Notes: generated by a model from the letters alone, not told the origin. Counted from the first letter of the stretch, positions 23,391 to 35,864 are shown. The stretch: DNA of 64,000 nucleotides from Tetrahymena elliotti 4EA (GCA_000231825.2 JH720314.1:806001-870000); one strand, 5' to 3'. Translations and numbers: made by a program.

Positions 23391-23894
23391 ATAAAAATAA
23401 AATTGATTCATAATCTTTTGTTAAAAGTAGAATCTAGTTTTAAATAAAAAACACTCTTTATTTAAAGATTATTTTTTAAAGAAGTTTAAAAATAATAAAA
23501 ATAGTTTTATCAACAAATTAATAGTAAATATTATTTAAATAATTTGGGTTTGTAAGATTAGTTTTCAAATGTTAAATTTTATATAAAAAAACATAATTGA
23601 AACTTGAAATATTTTTCATTTAAAAATACTCAAGAATGTTAAATGGCTAAATAAATAATTCATTTTATAAAATTTTAAATTAATTAATTTTTTTTCCTTT
23701 AAAATAAATTAATATTTTTTTTGCATTTAATAAATATAAGCTGTTACTTAATAATAATAATGAATATATTATATTGGCAACTTGATTATTATTATTATTA
23801 TTTTGTAATTTATATTAATAGGATTTAATTTAAAACAATCCTTATCTATTATTATCATCTTAAATTAGCTTATTTTTTCAATTTATTTTTGATA
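23391..23894. other. Intergenic
   Basis: AT-rich spacer with an ATT/AAT trinucleotide-rich patch (about 23748-23803: ATAATAATAATG and, after a short loop, ATTATTATTATT), able to fold back on itself. No gene was seen. Confidence 0.5.
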
Positions 23895-25403
23895 ATGTAA
23901 TAAAAACTTAAAATAGGACCCTAAACAGCAACAGACTATAAAAGGTCTATCATTCCTGAATTTGCTGTTTTAGGTACATAAAAAAGTATAAGAGTCAAAG
24001 ATTAGTAATATTTTAATGGTCTTACAAAAAATCTTTGGGATGATTATGGGAAATTAATTGAAAAAAATAAAACGTTTCTTTCTAAAGAGAGGAATGAATA
24101 AATTGAAAAGCAAGCCAAAGATTTAGAAATCCAAGATAGGAAAGAGAGGGAAATAATGAAATAATCTAAAATAATTGTACACAAACAAGAAAGTTAACAA
24201 AGGATTAACAAAAAGTTGCTAGAAATAGCTCTTTTATAGTAATAAAGTCATTAAATTGTAGATGAAAGATAAACAAATATACTACTTAATAATCCTCTTA
24301 GTCCTTTCGAAATAAATAAAGCTAAAGTAAAATCACAAGGTAGGTAATACTTGAATGGATAGGCTGAAAACAAATGGAATGATTTAACTTAATAATGTAC
24401 AAAAAGTTAAAAAATCATATTTACTCCTAAGGTTATTCAATTTGAAAACTAAGCAATTGAAAATATCAAAAAGAAGCTTGAGTCAATTGGTGAAAATAAA
24501 GAAATGGTTAAAAGCTGTTATGTTTAGTAAGGAGAAATTTTGAAGAGTACCCTTAAGGAAAAGCATAAAAAGAATTTAGAATTTGAAAAAGAATTAAGAA
24601 TTGGTATTTTTGGAAAGAATGGCTTAGATTAAACAAAGACAAAAATTGTAAGAATAGCTTAAACTCCAGCAACATACAATGGAGCATTTCCTACTAAATA
24701 TAAGATGGATCCATACATTTAAAAAATTAAAGAAAAACCACTTTCTGAAAAAGATAAACAACTATGTGAAAGATTAGCCACCCCGAAAAAGGTAATAATC
24801 AAAATAAAATTCAAATAGTATTTAAGTTATTCTAACACATTTATTTTTATAAAAGGATTATCAACCTGAAAATATTTATGACCACTCTGAGTTTAAAGGA
24901 ATGTTAATTCCTTCAATAGATAAGGTTATGTGTTCTAAATAAGAAAGCATTGTAAAAAAATTTAAGGAGAATCCTTCAGTAAAAGAGTTAGCAAGATAGA
25001 TAAATAGCCCTGAAAAAGTGAACTAAGTTATAATAAGACCAAAGACAGCGGCTTCATAAAGAGGATTTATAAAGGAACCTTTATCTTCTTTTGATAATAT
25101 ACAAATATAAAGATCTAAGAATTTTATTTCACACAATTAAACAGAAAAAGTAAGTTTTACAATTCGAAACAACCTAAACCTAATAAGTATTTTGTAAAAA
25201 AGGAAATAGTTTAAGAACTTGATAAATTTACATCTAATCTTAAAAGTAAAGGTCTACAAAGACCATAATCAGGGTTTTGTAGAGTAACTTAAAAAGAAAA
25301 CTAACTTCTCAAAGATGTAGAAGGTTTTAAAAAAGTAAGAGAGTATAAAAAAGATCCAGTATATCCTTACAATGTAATAAAAGGGTTGGATCACTCTCTT
25401 TGA
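23895..25403 (+). CDS. Lysine-rich charged protein, function unknown, with an apparent frame change near its 3' end
   Basis: ATG 23895 gives MQQKLKIGPQTATDYKRS, then PEFAVLGTQKSIRVKDQQYF and a Lys/Glu-rich helical segment (NEQIEKQAKDLEIQDRKE). Then come SPFEINKAKVKSQGRQYLNG, KIVRIAQTPATYNGAFPTKY and KEKPLSEKDKQLCERLATP. One intron (about 24793-24855) leads into DYQPENIYDHSEFKGMLIPS and KELARQINSPEKVNQVIIRP, then KTAASQRGF. The last part (KPNKYFVKKEIVQELDKF, RPQSGFCRV, YKKDPVYPYNVIKGLDHSL) reads in another frame. A switch is needed around 25095-25150, and no GT..AG intron fits. A GAAAAAG run at 25144-25150 is a candidate indel site. The short 'RPKTAASQRGF'/'RPQSGFCRV' pieces resemble motifs common in ciliary or microtubule-associated proteins, but I cannot name a family. 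Confidence 0.65.
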
Positions 25404-25868
25404 TTGTTAATTTTGTTTATATTTTATATTCTAAGTAATATTTTATAAGAGTTTACATCTAATTAAATTTAACTCTTAAAAATAATCATATTCATTTTAG
25501 AAATATCTTAAATAAAAAAGATAAAAAAATAAATTTATTTTTTATTTTAATACACAAAAAAATAGCAAATATTATCATACTAATAAATTTATGAAATTAT
25601 TTAATACAATTTTCAGCTAAAATAAAAGTTTAACTCTTAAAAATGAGCATTGTTATTTTGGAATTTCATGAAAAAAAATTGAAAAATTTATTTTTAATTG
25701 TAATACAACAAAAAAATTAATAAAATATTAATCTAATGTGAAGTAATTTAATACAATTTTTATTGAATATAAAAGTTTTAATCATTTTTTATTCTTTTCC
25801 ATACAACAATATTGAAGTTTACAAATTAATTATTCATTGTTTTTATATATTAATACTAAAAATTCTTA
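25404..25868. other. Convergent intergenic region with a diverged direct repeat
   Basis: Lies between the 3' ends of the charged-protein gene and CIAO1. It is mostly occupied by two related AT-rich units described separately. Confidence 0.55.
25468..25765. repeat. Diverged tandem duplication, unit about 150-160 bp
   Basis: The word TTTAACTCTTAAAAAT occurs at 25468 and again at 25629, and the word TTAATACAATTTT at 25601 and 25748. Between them both units share further order (a TTTATTTTT block, ATACA followed by an A-run, AAATATTA and a GAA..TT block). The spacing of 161 versus 147 bp shows indels after duplication. It is non-coding. Confidence 0.6.
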
Positions 25869-27429
25869 TCATAAATTTATTTCTACTGACCAAATCTTGA
25901 TTTATCTATCATCACCAACGGTAACTAATATATCTTTGGTTGGGTGGAAAGCAACACAATTTATATCTGCAAAGTGGCAATTTACCTAATTTAAATAAAT
26001 TATTTATATGTATTTAAAATTAGAAATAATAAATTACTTTTTTCTCTAATAATTCATATAAGTTGTTATCTTATCCTTCAAATGTGGTCACATACATATT
26101 TTTTTAATAAACATTTAAAGTATTATCAGCTCCAACCTTTATATTTAAAGTTATAATTTTAGTATTTTTTAATTATTTAGATTAAATATTATTTTATTTT
26201 AATTACTGAAGCAAGGAAGGTAGCATCTTCACTAAAAGATAAACCGTAAATAGTTCTTGCATGAGCATTTTTAATAGTAGTTTCAATCATATAGGGTGAA
26301 GAGAAAGCTCCATTTTCATTTTTTTTATAAACCTTAATTTATTTATCATCTCCACAAGATGCCATGTATTACCCATTTTTTGAGAATTCAACACACCATA
26401 CTGTTGCAGTGTGATTAGAATATGTTGCAGAACATTTCCAATCATCGTCTTCTTGTTCCCAAATTTTTAATTTGTCATCAAATGAGGTACTTGCTAAGTT
26501 ATTAGTTCCTGGAATCCATTTTACATGCTTCACATCTTATGTATGTGCATCAATAACAGAATAACAAGAGAAATCAAAATCATTTTCATAATCCCAAACC
26601 CATACTGTCTTATCTCTAGAGCAAGATGCTAAAAATTTACCTTCAGAATCCCAAGCTACACATTTGACCTTTTTGTAGAATATTAAAATAGAAATTATAT
26701 ATTAGTAGGATTTCTAAATAAATATTTTTAATTATTACTTCATGCTCATGTCCTTCTAATTTAGAAACAAACTCAAATTATCCATTATTAAGAGCATAAA
26801 TTGATATAGTACTATCAAAACTTCCACAAGCCAACATATTTCCTTCAGGAGAAAATGCTAATGTCCTTATTGTTCTATCATGAGAATCACTAATTGTTTA
26901 CTTTTAATAATGATATAAATAACTTTAAATACATTTTTATAAAATTATTTAAAATAAATATGCTAAATCGATCAAAAAATGATTTATAAAATTAAAATTT
27001 ATCAAAGCCAAACAAATGATAAATTATTTTATCCACAATAAAGTATTTTTACGAGTAATTAACAAGCTATTTTTATTATTTAACTATCCTTTTTTATTCA
27101 TTCATAATTGATTTATAAATTTCTTAAATAGATAATATTCATTTTTATGAAGCCAAATGAAAATTGATAAATGTACTTACCTTTAGTTGATATTCACTAT
27201 CACTGCTATCTTTTAATCCCCATATTTTAATTGTTTTATCGCTACTGCAAGTGGCAAATAAATCTAATTTAGGATGCCTTTAATTACAAAGTAAATATTT
27301 TAAAAATAAAAGCTAATTTAAAGACTTTTAATCATACCATTAAACACACCATATTTTATCATTATGACCACTAAATTATCCTATACACTTAACAAATTCT
27401 TTTTATTCTTCCATCTTTTCTTCAATCAT
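25869..27429 (-). CDS. CIAO1: CIAO1, WD40 subunit of the cytosolic Fe-S protein assembly targeting complex
   Basis: A seven-bladed WD40 propeller that, with CIAO2 and MMS19, delivers Fe-S clusters to cytosolic and nuclear apoproteins. Blades seen in order: GQFSGHNDKIWCVQW, LFATCSSDKTIKIWGLKDSS, HDRTIRTLAFSPEGNMLACG, LEGHEHE then VKCVAWDSEGKFLASCSRDK, VWVWDYENDFDFSCYSV, HTQDVKHVKWIPGTNNLAS, FDDKLKIWEQEDDDWKCSA, HTATVWCVEFSKNGQYMASC, GDDKQIKVYK, ARTIYGLSFSEDATFLASV and finally DINCVAFHPTKDILVTVGDD then KIWSVEINL. The ASCSRDK..VWVW, AHTQDVKHV and ARTIY signatures are specific to CIAO1/Cia1 rather than to other WD40 proteins. About five introns, the largest about 26897-27180. The first in-frame ATG gives MIEEKMEEQKEF (27427-27429); the internal ATG at 27412 is an alternative. 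Stop TGA 25869-25871. Confidence 0.92.
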
Positions 27430-28195
27430 TCTTATAGCTTAAAATCTAAAATTCCTATAATATTACTATTTTTGCAAAAATAAGCTAAATTAATCAAAAA
27501 CTTTAATCGATAGAATTATTAATATTATAGATTCTGAGATTAATAAACATTATTTTTTGATAAAAAGAATATTGTCAATGTAATATCCTAGAATTTATCC
27601 TTAAAATAGAAAATTGATGGCTTTATGAATATATTTTTTCTCAGGTTATTCACAAAAATATTTTCATAAAATTATAAAATAATTTACACCAAATAATTAA
27701 GAAATCAATAAATTTAAGATATTGTCATATTTCATTATTAAATTTCTTATTCTCACTAAAACCTATTCAAATTTCTATCTATCTAATTAATTAAAATAAC
27801 CATTTCTAAATGATAAATCTAGTTTAAATTTAAAATTTAACAGGCTTAAAAAATAAATTTATTTGAAGTCATTTTTTTTAATACTTTGTGTTTAAAGTAA
27901 GAAATAAAAAAATAATAATGAAGAAATAGGAAAAGGTTTTAATAGTAAATTTAAAGAAATATCTTGAAACAAAAAGAAAGATTGAGGGCTAACAAAGATG
28001 CAAACAAAAAAACAATGAATCTAATTGACCATTTAACTCTTAATAGATTTTAAGTAAGGGTAAAAAATTATCTTTTGAAGAAAGGAAGAGTGTTAGTAAA
28101 ATACAAAAAAAGAAAAAGAAATTAAAGAGAAAAGGAAAATTAAAATAAAAATACATATATATTCACAATCTATAAATTAGAAAAGAAGAAAAAGG
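27430..28195. other. Divergent promoter region, CIAO1 / UQCRH
   Basis: AT-rich DNA between divergent genes. A 36-codon code-6 ORF starting at 27918 is purine-rich and not convincing. No other feature. Confidence 0.45.
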
Positions 28196-28698
28196 ATGAG
28201 CAACGTTTCAGACGGTATGTAGAATTTTGAAGAATTCTTAAAATTAAAATTAGTCAAAGAATCAATTCTCAATTGAAACATTTTCATATAAATAGCCCAA
28301 ATTCAAGAATGGATCAAAAGAGGTGAAGATCCCAAGGAATTTTTACTCAAGGAATGCGCCCCTTAATGCACTGCTTGGAAAGAAAAGCTTGGTAGATGCG
28401 AAGCTAAATTAAAATCACTCGTTAATGCTGACCCTGAAATGTCTTGCATGTATCCTCTCAGAGATTGGGTTACTTGCATCGAAGCTTGTGTAAATAAATA
28501 TATTAAATACAAATTAGCTATTATTTTAAAAGCGCTATCAAAGCACATTATTTTATTGTATTAATCTGTCATTGATTGATATTAATCTCAAAATAATAGA
28601 TAAATTAATCAAATTTTTGTAGAGTTTTAAAATATTTAAAATTTAAATAGGTCCAACCTGCTATTACTAGAAATCTTTATGGAAGCAAGTACTTGTGA
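28196..28698 (+). CDS. UQCRH: Ubiquinol-cytochrome c reductase hinge protein (complex III subunit 6, UQCRH/QCR6)
   Basis: Small intermembrane-space subunit of mitochondrial complex III next to cytochrome c1. Three exons give 86 residues: MSNVSDAQIQEWIKRGEDP, KEFLLKECAPQCTAWKEKLG, RCEAKLKSLVNADPEMSCMY, PLRDWVTCIEACVQPAITRN and LYGSKYL. Cysteines at about 27, 31, 41, 57, 67 and 71 reproduce the C-x9-C (31/41) and C-x13-C (57/71) spacing of the UCRH fold, and the tail ACVQPAITRNL parallels HCVAHKLFNNL in animals. Intron 1 (about 28215-28295) is phase 1 and makes the Ala codon of SDAQ; intron 2 (about 28491-28650) is phase 0. The very acidic N-terminal hinge of yeast and animal proteins is absent. 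Start ATG 28196, stop TGA 28696-28698. Confidence 0.85.
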
Positions 28699-29850
28699 GT
28701 AAGATAATAAAGATAATTAATAGGGAGTAAAGTTAGAAACTGATTTCAATCTAAATTAATTGTAATAAGCCTGCTTTATATCTCTTAATAATATGTAGCA
28801 AGTTAAATATAAAAAAGGAAGTTAAAACATCATTAAATTTTATAAATAAAGTGTAAAAATATTAATTAATGTTTGTCTTTATATTCTACCTTTAATAGTA
28901 TCTAATTTAGCTATAATTTAGTTAAAAAGAAGAATCCAATTATTTCTATTTAACATATCTGTTTGTTTTTCATAATCTCAAATTGAATGAATATCTATAT
29001 TTAAATAAGTATAAAAATCATATTGATTGATAATTTAATTCAATAAATAAATTAAAAATAAATTAATATCTAATAGATATTACATGCAATTTAAGGATAT
29101 TATTAATATTTTAATTTTTATTCATATTATTTTATTCATAACCATTTTTGTTCAAATCTCAATTCTAATATTTTAGATTTGGTGTTAAACCTTTTTAACG
29201 AAATAATTTCAGAAATTTTAATTGTAAATTATTTTTGTTGAATTTTTAAAAAATAATTCTAAAATAGAAAGAAAAAAAAGAGATGATAGAAAAAAAAACT
29301 AATTCTACTGCAGATTTTTATAATGTTATTTTAATTTGAATTTTAAAAATAATACAAATATTAAAACAGTCATAAAATATTATATTGAAGATCTAAATAA
29401 AACAAACTGGCCATGAATTATGCTAATAAATTGATTAAATATTTTAAATACATTTAGTGTAAATAATTATTTTTGAGTATTTCAAGTTTTTAATCTAAAT
29501 TTTTACTTTGGATTTGTATTTAAAATATGTAATAAATAAATTGATTGATTGATTCAAAGAAGACTGAGTTGATTAAGTAAATATAGTAATATACCATTTG
29601 ATATGATTAACTATTCAAATTAGAATCTAAGATTGATTGATTTCTATGCATAAAATAAAAAGATAATTCCCAATTAATTTATATTATAATTTCATTTAAA
29701 GATATTAAAAAAATCAGTGATTTTAAATATTAATTAACACAAAAGCTTTTGTAATTAATAAGTAGTAAGTGCTCATTGATAAATGAACCCAAATAACCGC
29801 TAAAACAGTAACAATACTATTTAAATTATGAAACTTATATAACAATTTAA
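28699..29850. other. Long AT-rich intergenic stretch
   Basis: About 1.15 kb, including a TTGA-type microsatellite (about 29540-29555). No protein or RNA gene was recognised. It presumably includes the promoter of the CPAP-like gene. Confidence 0.45.
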
Positions 29851-32800
29851 ATGAAAATAGATTTTATAGATCAAGCTTAAGGTTTAGCAAGAAATAATTA
29901 GGTATAAAATGATCAACAATTAAAATAAGCACCTATTTTTTAGTCTCCTACAAGCAATCCTTATTTGATTGGCAATCCAAATGTACCAAATATATAGTTA
30001 AATTAAAATCAGAATTAGGTTTAGTAAAATTATCCTATTTAGCGAAATTCTCACTAGTCAAATAATTCTGGAAATGGAAGTTTAGGTAATATTTATATTT
30101 TTATCATGAATTGATTCTTTTGATAAATACTTAGCATTTTTTAAAATGATAATTAGCTTCATAAGACTAGTAAATGGTGTAAATGTTTAATAATATGATG
30201 AATTTTTTTGTTGAGAAAGGAATGGTTGATCCTAAGTAAATAAATTAAATGACTCCTCGAACTAAAAACAATGTAGAATAGATGTATAGATAAGAACAAT
30301 AAAATTATTTTATGCAATAGATGTAATCTATTAACACCTTCTATTAGCAATTAAATACATAAAATAACTACGATCCACAAGATTATTTATAACACTCATC
30401 CAGAAAAGATAATATCTAATAACCTTAAAGGTACTAGTATTTATATCAACCTTTCTAGCAAAGTGGATAGAAACAGTAACAACAATTTCAAGGAAACGAA
30501 ATGAATTATTATTTAAAGAATATTTAATCACCTACTTCAAATAAAAACTAAAACTACTATCAATAATTATAGTACATGTATGGGTAGAATTTAGCAAATT
30601 AAAGTTTAGATAATGTAAGCTCTATAAGTGGAGGTGAACAAAGTAATAACTATCTTCCTAATCCTATGAATTATAATATAAATGGAAGTAATAATTACTA
30701 GAACTAGCATTATGGTAATTTAAATAACTCTTTAGAATAGTAAATATAGTACTAAAACTACATGAAAAATGGTTCACCCCAAGGAAATAATTAGATTTAT
30801 AATTACAATTATAATTAAAATAAAATATAGAGTGTAGATAAAAATGATAGTAGGATTTAGGAATATCCAAATGCAAATGGTTAAAGATTAAATACAGTTG
30901 AAGAAGGCAATACAGAGAAAAACATATACAAACAATAAGAATAATAAAAATATCAATAATATCTTATTTAGCAGATGCAAGAATAATAGTAATAAAATTA
31001 AAAACAAAGAAGGCTCCTTGATTATGATGAAATATTCAATCTTAGTTCAAATTAAGGTGATAGTTTAGCTAATACTTAGAATATGGGAAATACTTAAAAT
31101 ATGACTACACATTATGATAATATGTAAATTAATACCAGATATCACTAGGATAATTTAAAAGCAAATTAAAACCCTCAATACACCGAATAAGGAGTTAGTT
31201 TGAAAGATTTTGATGATTAGCCAATACACTCTATGGGTGCTACTAAAAATTTTGAAGAGCTTATAGAGGAAGAAATGAAAAAAAATAATTTAAAATTTGA
31301 AGATAGATTTATAAATAATGAATAAGAGAAGGTGTAAAAAAAGAGAGGAGATACTCCATAGTTTAGAGAGGGATCAGTAGGAAATCCTTCTAAAAGAAAT
31401 AAAACAGAATCTCCATAAAGATTTTTAAAATAAGGAGAAGGGAAGGGAGGAAGAACTACAAGTGTTTCTGTTAAAGATAAAAATAGCAAAAAATCAGGCT
31501 CTAAGAAAAGAAAACAGGATTCAATAGATGAAAGCATTTAATTTTAAAAATTTGAAGAAATTTTATAGGAAATATCTGAAAAGAAAACAGACATTTCAAC
31601 TGATGATATTCTCAAGATATAACAAGAGGAATAAAACATAATTGAAATAAGAGGAGAAAAAGTTAGATTAGATAATATAGAGATAAGCGAATAATTAGAA
31701 AAAATTTTAATCACTAAATATGTCAATAATAAAATTGATGATTTGAACTTTTATATTAAAAAATTTTAAGCAAGTTACTAAAAAGCAAGAGTTTTTAAGT
31801 AAAACTATGAAGAAAACATTAAAAAATTTGATTTGATGAAATAGAATTATGAAGAAAAAATTAAAAAAGAAAGATCTGAATTTGAGGATTATAAAGCAGA
31901 GTAAAAAAGGTTGATTGAAGCTGAATATCGTCTTCTGAAAAAGTTATAGTAAGAAAAGTTAACATAAGCTGCTACTAGTTCAAAGCATAAAGACTCATCT
32001 GCTGATAGAGATGAGGAGGGAACAATGAAGTCTCTTCTTAGATATAAAGAAGAAGTTAAAAGTTTAAGGGATAAGCTTGGTAGACTTTAATTTGACTCAA
32101 AAAAGAAAATCGAAGAGCTTCATCTATCATTGAATAACACAATTAAAGATAATAGGAAGCTTAGAAAGGAATTAAATATAGCTAAAAAATAATTAGAATA
32201 ATGTGAAGATCTAAAATACATAGTAAGTCCTGCTTAAACTATTAAGGAAGACCCTTAAGAAGACCAAGATAAATCTTCAAATGTAAAATTTTTTAAATAG
32301 CATTTAGTTTAAATTTTAAAAATAAAATAGGAAAGAGACAAAAGCTAAGAAAGGAAAGGATAAAGTTAGGATAACATTAAGGTGTGGGATAGTAATGGTA
32401 GGATATAAACTCAAAAAAATGGAAAAACTGAAAAAAGTAATAGATAGCCATCTCCACAAAGCAGTATTAATAATATTCCAGCTTCTAAAAAATAACCAGA
32501 AAAGACAGATTAATATACAGAAAAAGTTAGTGTTGAATCTAAAAAAGAAGCAGAAAAGCAAAATGATTAAAAATAAATATCAAATGATAAATAAAATGAA
32601 ACACAAGCTAAAAAGGGGTAGAAATTATCTGAAAATCTAAAAGAATAAACAAGCAAACTTAAAAGTTTAATTAATCCAAAGGGTAACTACAAATCATCTA
32701 AATCCACTAAAGATAAGGAAAAATAACCTGTTACATCTCCAGCTGAATAAATAGAAGTTAAAGAATAAAAGAAGAATATCCCTAGATAATAGCCAACTTC

Positions 32801-33792
32801 TGCAAGTAAAAATGAAGGAAAATTATAAAATGGCTAACAGATTTCATAAGAAAAAAATAATAAAAGTGATTCAAAGCCAGTAAATATAAAGAAAACTCCT
32901 TTATCTCGTTATTAATCTTTAAAGCAATTCACTATTGAAGAAATTGGAAAAAATATAGATATTTCTGAATTCAAATATTCTACAAATAAATACTATATTA
33001 AATATCAACAATTCTAAGAATAAGCCAAGAAACCTCAACATGTAGAAAACAACAAAGATGGATCTGTAATTTTTATTATTTTATTTATGTAGATTTTATT
33101 AATAATTTTATAAAATAAAAGATCACTAGCACCTATGAAAAAGGCATAAAAGAAATTGTATATAAAAATAAAACAAAATAAATAAGCTTTATAGATGGAT
33201 ACTAAATTGTTATTTTTCCAACTGGAGATATAAAATAAGTAAATCATTTACATTCTTTTTTCGTAGTATATTAATCATTTTCTTTTCTTAATAAAAAAGG
33301 TATTTCCAAATAACATAGAGTAGTATTACTTTAGTAGTAATTAGGCAACATAAACTACTCTTTTAGAAGGATAAACTGTAATATTCTTAACATCAAAAAT
33401 ATTTAAATAAGCTATTTTTTGTTTATTTATTTAAGGTTGTACTATTTTCAAATAATCAAATTGAGCTTACTCTACAAAATGGCTCAAAATAAATAAGGTA
33501 TTGAATATATTATTTAGTAAAAATATCTAAAAAATTCATAAATAAATAGATATCCTGAAGGAATTATGAAAATGAATGAAGAAAATGGAGATGAAAAATT
33601 AATTTATCCAAATGGAATCATTGAAACTATAAATTCAAAAAATTTTAAAACTATCAAATATTCTGATGGGACTTCAGTAATTAATGATTATATGAATAAA
33701 ATATTAAAGTATATTTTAATAATAAAATAAATTAGAAAACAATATATCCTGATAATACAGTAGTTTTAGACGACCCTCTTGCCTAAAATTGA
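29851..33792 (+). CDS. CPAP/CENPJ/SAS-4-like basal-body protein with C-terminal TCP10/G-box domain
   Basis: CPAP/SAS-4 controls centriole length by binding tubulin and linking to the cartwheel, so here it would act at basal bodies. ATG 29851 gives MKIDFIDQAQGLARNNQVQN, then about 350 residues very rich in Asn/Gln/Tyr. A middle segment KNFEELIEEEMKKNNLKFED followed by SPQRFLKQGEGKGGRT recalls the FLKKGEG microtubule-binding region of CPAP. Long coiled coils follow (QNYEEKIKKERSEFEDYKAE, LRYKEEVKSLRDKLGRLQF), then a Lys/Gln/Ser-rich linker. The C-terminus (about 33050-33790) has the repeated beta-hairpins of the TCP10 C-terminal (G-box) domain: KDGS, YEKGIKEIVYKN, FPTGDIKQVFPN, IEQYYFSSNQATQTTLLEG, LTLQNGSKQIRYPEG, EKLIYPNGIIETI, IKYSDGTSVI. 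These align in order with human CPAP. Introns near 30088-30150, 33065-33118, 33236-33300 and 33395-33450. Stop TGA 33790-33792. Confidence 0.82.
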
Positions 33793-34157
33793 TTAATGGA
33801 AATTACATCATTTTTAAATAGATTTTAAATTAAATTTTAATGAAGTGTTTAATAATAAATAAATATTTACAAAATAATTGAGTATTAATTTATATAAAAT
33901 TGTATATTTACATTGTTTATTGTTATAATAATATCATTTTATAACTTCAATAAATATCATAAAATATACAATAAAATTCATCATGTTTTAAAAGAATAAA
34001 CAAACACATTGCCAATAATTCTATTAAAATGAAAGGACTTTTGTTAAAAATTAATTAATTTCAATAATAAAGATAAAATTACTTAGATCTTTCTAATTTA
34101 TTAAATATATTCAAACAATCAAATTCAATATTCATAAATTAGTTTAGAATATAAAGC
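33793..34157. other. Intergenic
   Basis: AT-rich spacer between co-directional genes. Nothing was recognised. Confidence 0.45.
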
Positions 34158-34962
34158 ATGAATTCAACAAACATTTGTAAATTCTTTTTTAGCAGATAAG
34201 GTAATTAAATAGATATTAGCCTCTCAATTAGCCATTTACATCTCTTCTTTTTATTATAATAGCTACTATTAAGCATTTGACTAAATATGAAGCTATCCCT
34301 CACTACATGAAATAAACTTTGAGAGATCCTCATGAATATAAATTAAGATCTATGTAACAAATTAAAGATGATTTAAAAGATACAGATGGCAAATTTGTTG
34401 CTTAAATTGATGTTTTTTATAAGGATTATAACGATGCTAAATTCCATGAATCAGCTATGAATAAAAAAGTAAAAAATGATTTTTTTTTGAATCAAATAGC
34501 GAGCTAATTCTAAGCTGATTGCCATATTATTTTGAAAAAGAATATTTATTTATGCATAAAGAAAATTCTTTTTTGATGCAAATGCTTAGATAAAATCAGA
34601 TAAATATTTATTCTTGACCAAGATATTAATCCTTTCTAAATTTAACAATTACAGGTTAAAATGAATGTTCACTTGAAAAATTGGAAGCTCACTCGTTCTC
34701 AAAAAGATAGGCTTTCTATTTTACTCGGAAACAGGTAAAAAGAATTTTGATAAATATAAAAAAATAAATTAAAAAGATTCACTGTTTTAAATAAAGATCT
34801 ACTTTGCTTTGTAATTAAATTATTTTATTTTTATTTAATAGATTTATGTGTAATGATTATTTTACTATCATTTGTGATTAATACACTGAACCAGAACTCA
34901 ATTTTGAAAAACTTACCTAATAAGTTCAAGAATTGTACCTTGAATGCAAGAGAGCTCCATGA
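34158..34962 (+). CDS. Probable mitochondrial small-subunit ribosomal protein mS35 (MRP-S28/S35 family)
   Basis: Four exons. Exon 1 codes MNSTNICKFFFSRQ, a short basic/aromatic leader that could target mitochondria. After a phase-1 intron (about 34201-34260) comes ATIKHLTKYEAIPHYMKQTL, RDPHEYKLRSMQQIKDDLKD and AQIDVFYKDYNDAKFHESAM. The C-terminal domain reads VKMNVHLKNWKLTRSQKDR, LSILLGNRFMCNDYFTIICD and EKLTQQVQELYLECKRAP. The pattern V.L..L.L....K..L..L.G.R...D.FTI..D matches the core of mS35 proteins, where the usual end is a TDRCP motif followed by a C-terminal helix; here it is CDQYTEP. Start ATG 34158, stop TGA 34960-34962. The family assignment is from this pattern only. Confidence 0.62.
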
Positions 34963-35864
34963 ATAATATAACAATCATTCTAAAGATTCTCATTAGTTTA
35001 AATGAACTAAAATCATTGTAGAATTGATTTTAAAATATAAAAGTGAAAAGAAAATGATTAGTAGTTAAAAATAAAACTATTTAAATAAATTGTTATTAAA
35101 CATGTGTCCAAATGTTTGTTTGTTAAATTTTCAAGTTGATAGAATAAAATCATTCAATCCTACTTTAAACAGTATATATATGTATCCTAAAAATTAATAA
35201 TTTTAATTTAATTATTAGATAATAGTAATATAATTACTTTATCTTACTTTTATTTTGAAAATAAAATGATTATTGAAAAATTTATTGTAGATTTATTAAT
35301 CAACCATTTTAAAATAAAACTAAATACAGTAAATGCTCATAAATAAAGGCCATTTTATATTAAAGTCAGAAATTTTAAAATTTATATTTAATTTCAAGAA
35401 AAAGCATATTAAGGTCATAATGTCCTTTTTTTATTTTTTGAGGATTTATGGTATTTTATTTTCAATTAATTTAAAAGGGTTAAATGGTGGTTTTAATTTG
35501 ATAATTTTAATTCAAATTTCATTTTACTTTTCAAAGATTGATTTCTTAAATAATTGAGAATATTTGAATAACTTTAATTAATTGTATTTGAATAGTGCCT
35601 TAAGTAAATTTACAAAAGTATAATTAATAGTTTATTCATAACTTTTTGGTTTTTTTTGAATCCTATAGTATTTATTTTAAACTAATAAACTAAAATATAA
35701 ATAAATTAAAACTCTTCTATTGTAATTTTTAAATAATTTTAGCATTTTTCAAAAAAAATTAGAATTACTAGATTAAATAAATTATTTAGTTTCATTAGAT
35801 TCTTTAAATAAAAACAGAAAAGTTTTTATTATCACTTGAAAAGAAATGATTTTAAAATATAAGC
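34963..35864. other. AT-rich intergenic, convergent 3' ends
   Basis: A Lys/Phe/Ile-rich ORF at 35333-35557 has chance composition. No other feature was recognised. Confidence 0.45.

Noticed and set aside
27918..28028. 36-codon ORF in the CIAO1/UQCRH divergent region
   Set aside because: Purine-rich and Lys/Gln-rich, within a likely promoter or leader. Nothing supports translation.
35333..35557. 74-aa ORF
   Set aside because: Phe/Ile/Lys-rich with intergenic base composition and no homologous motif.
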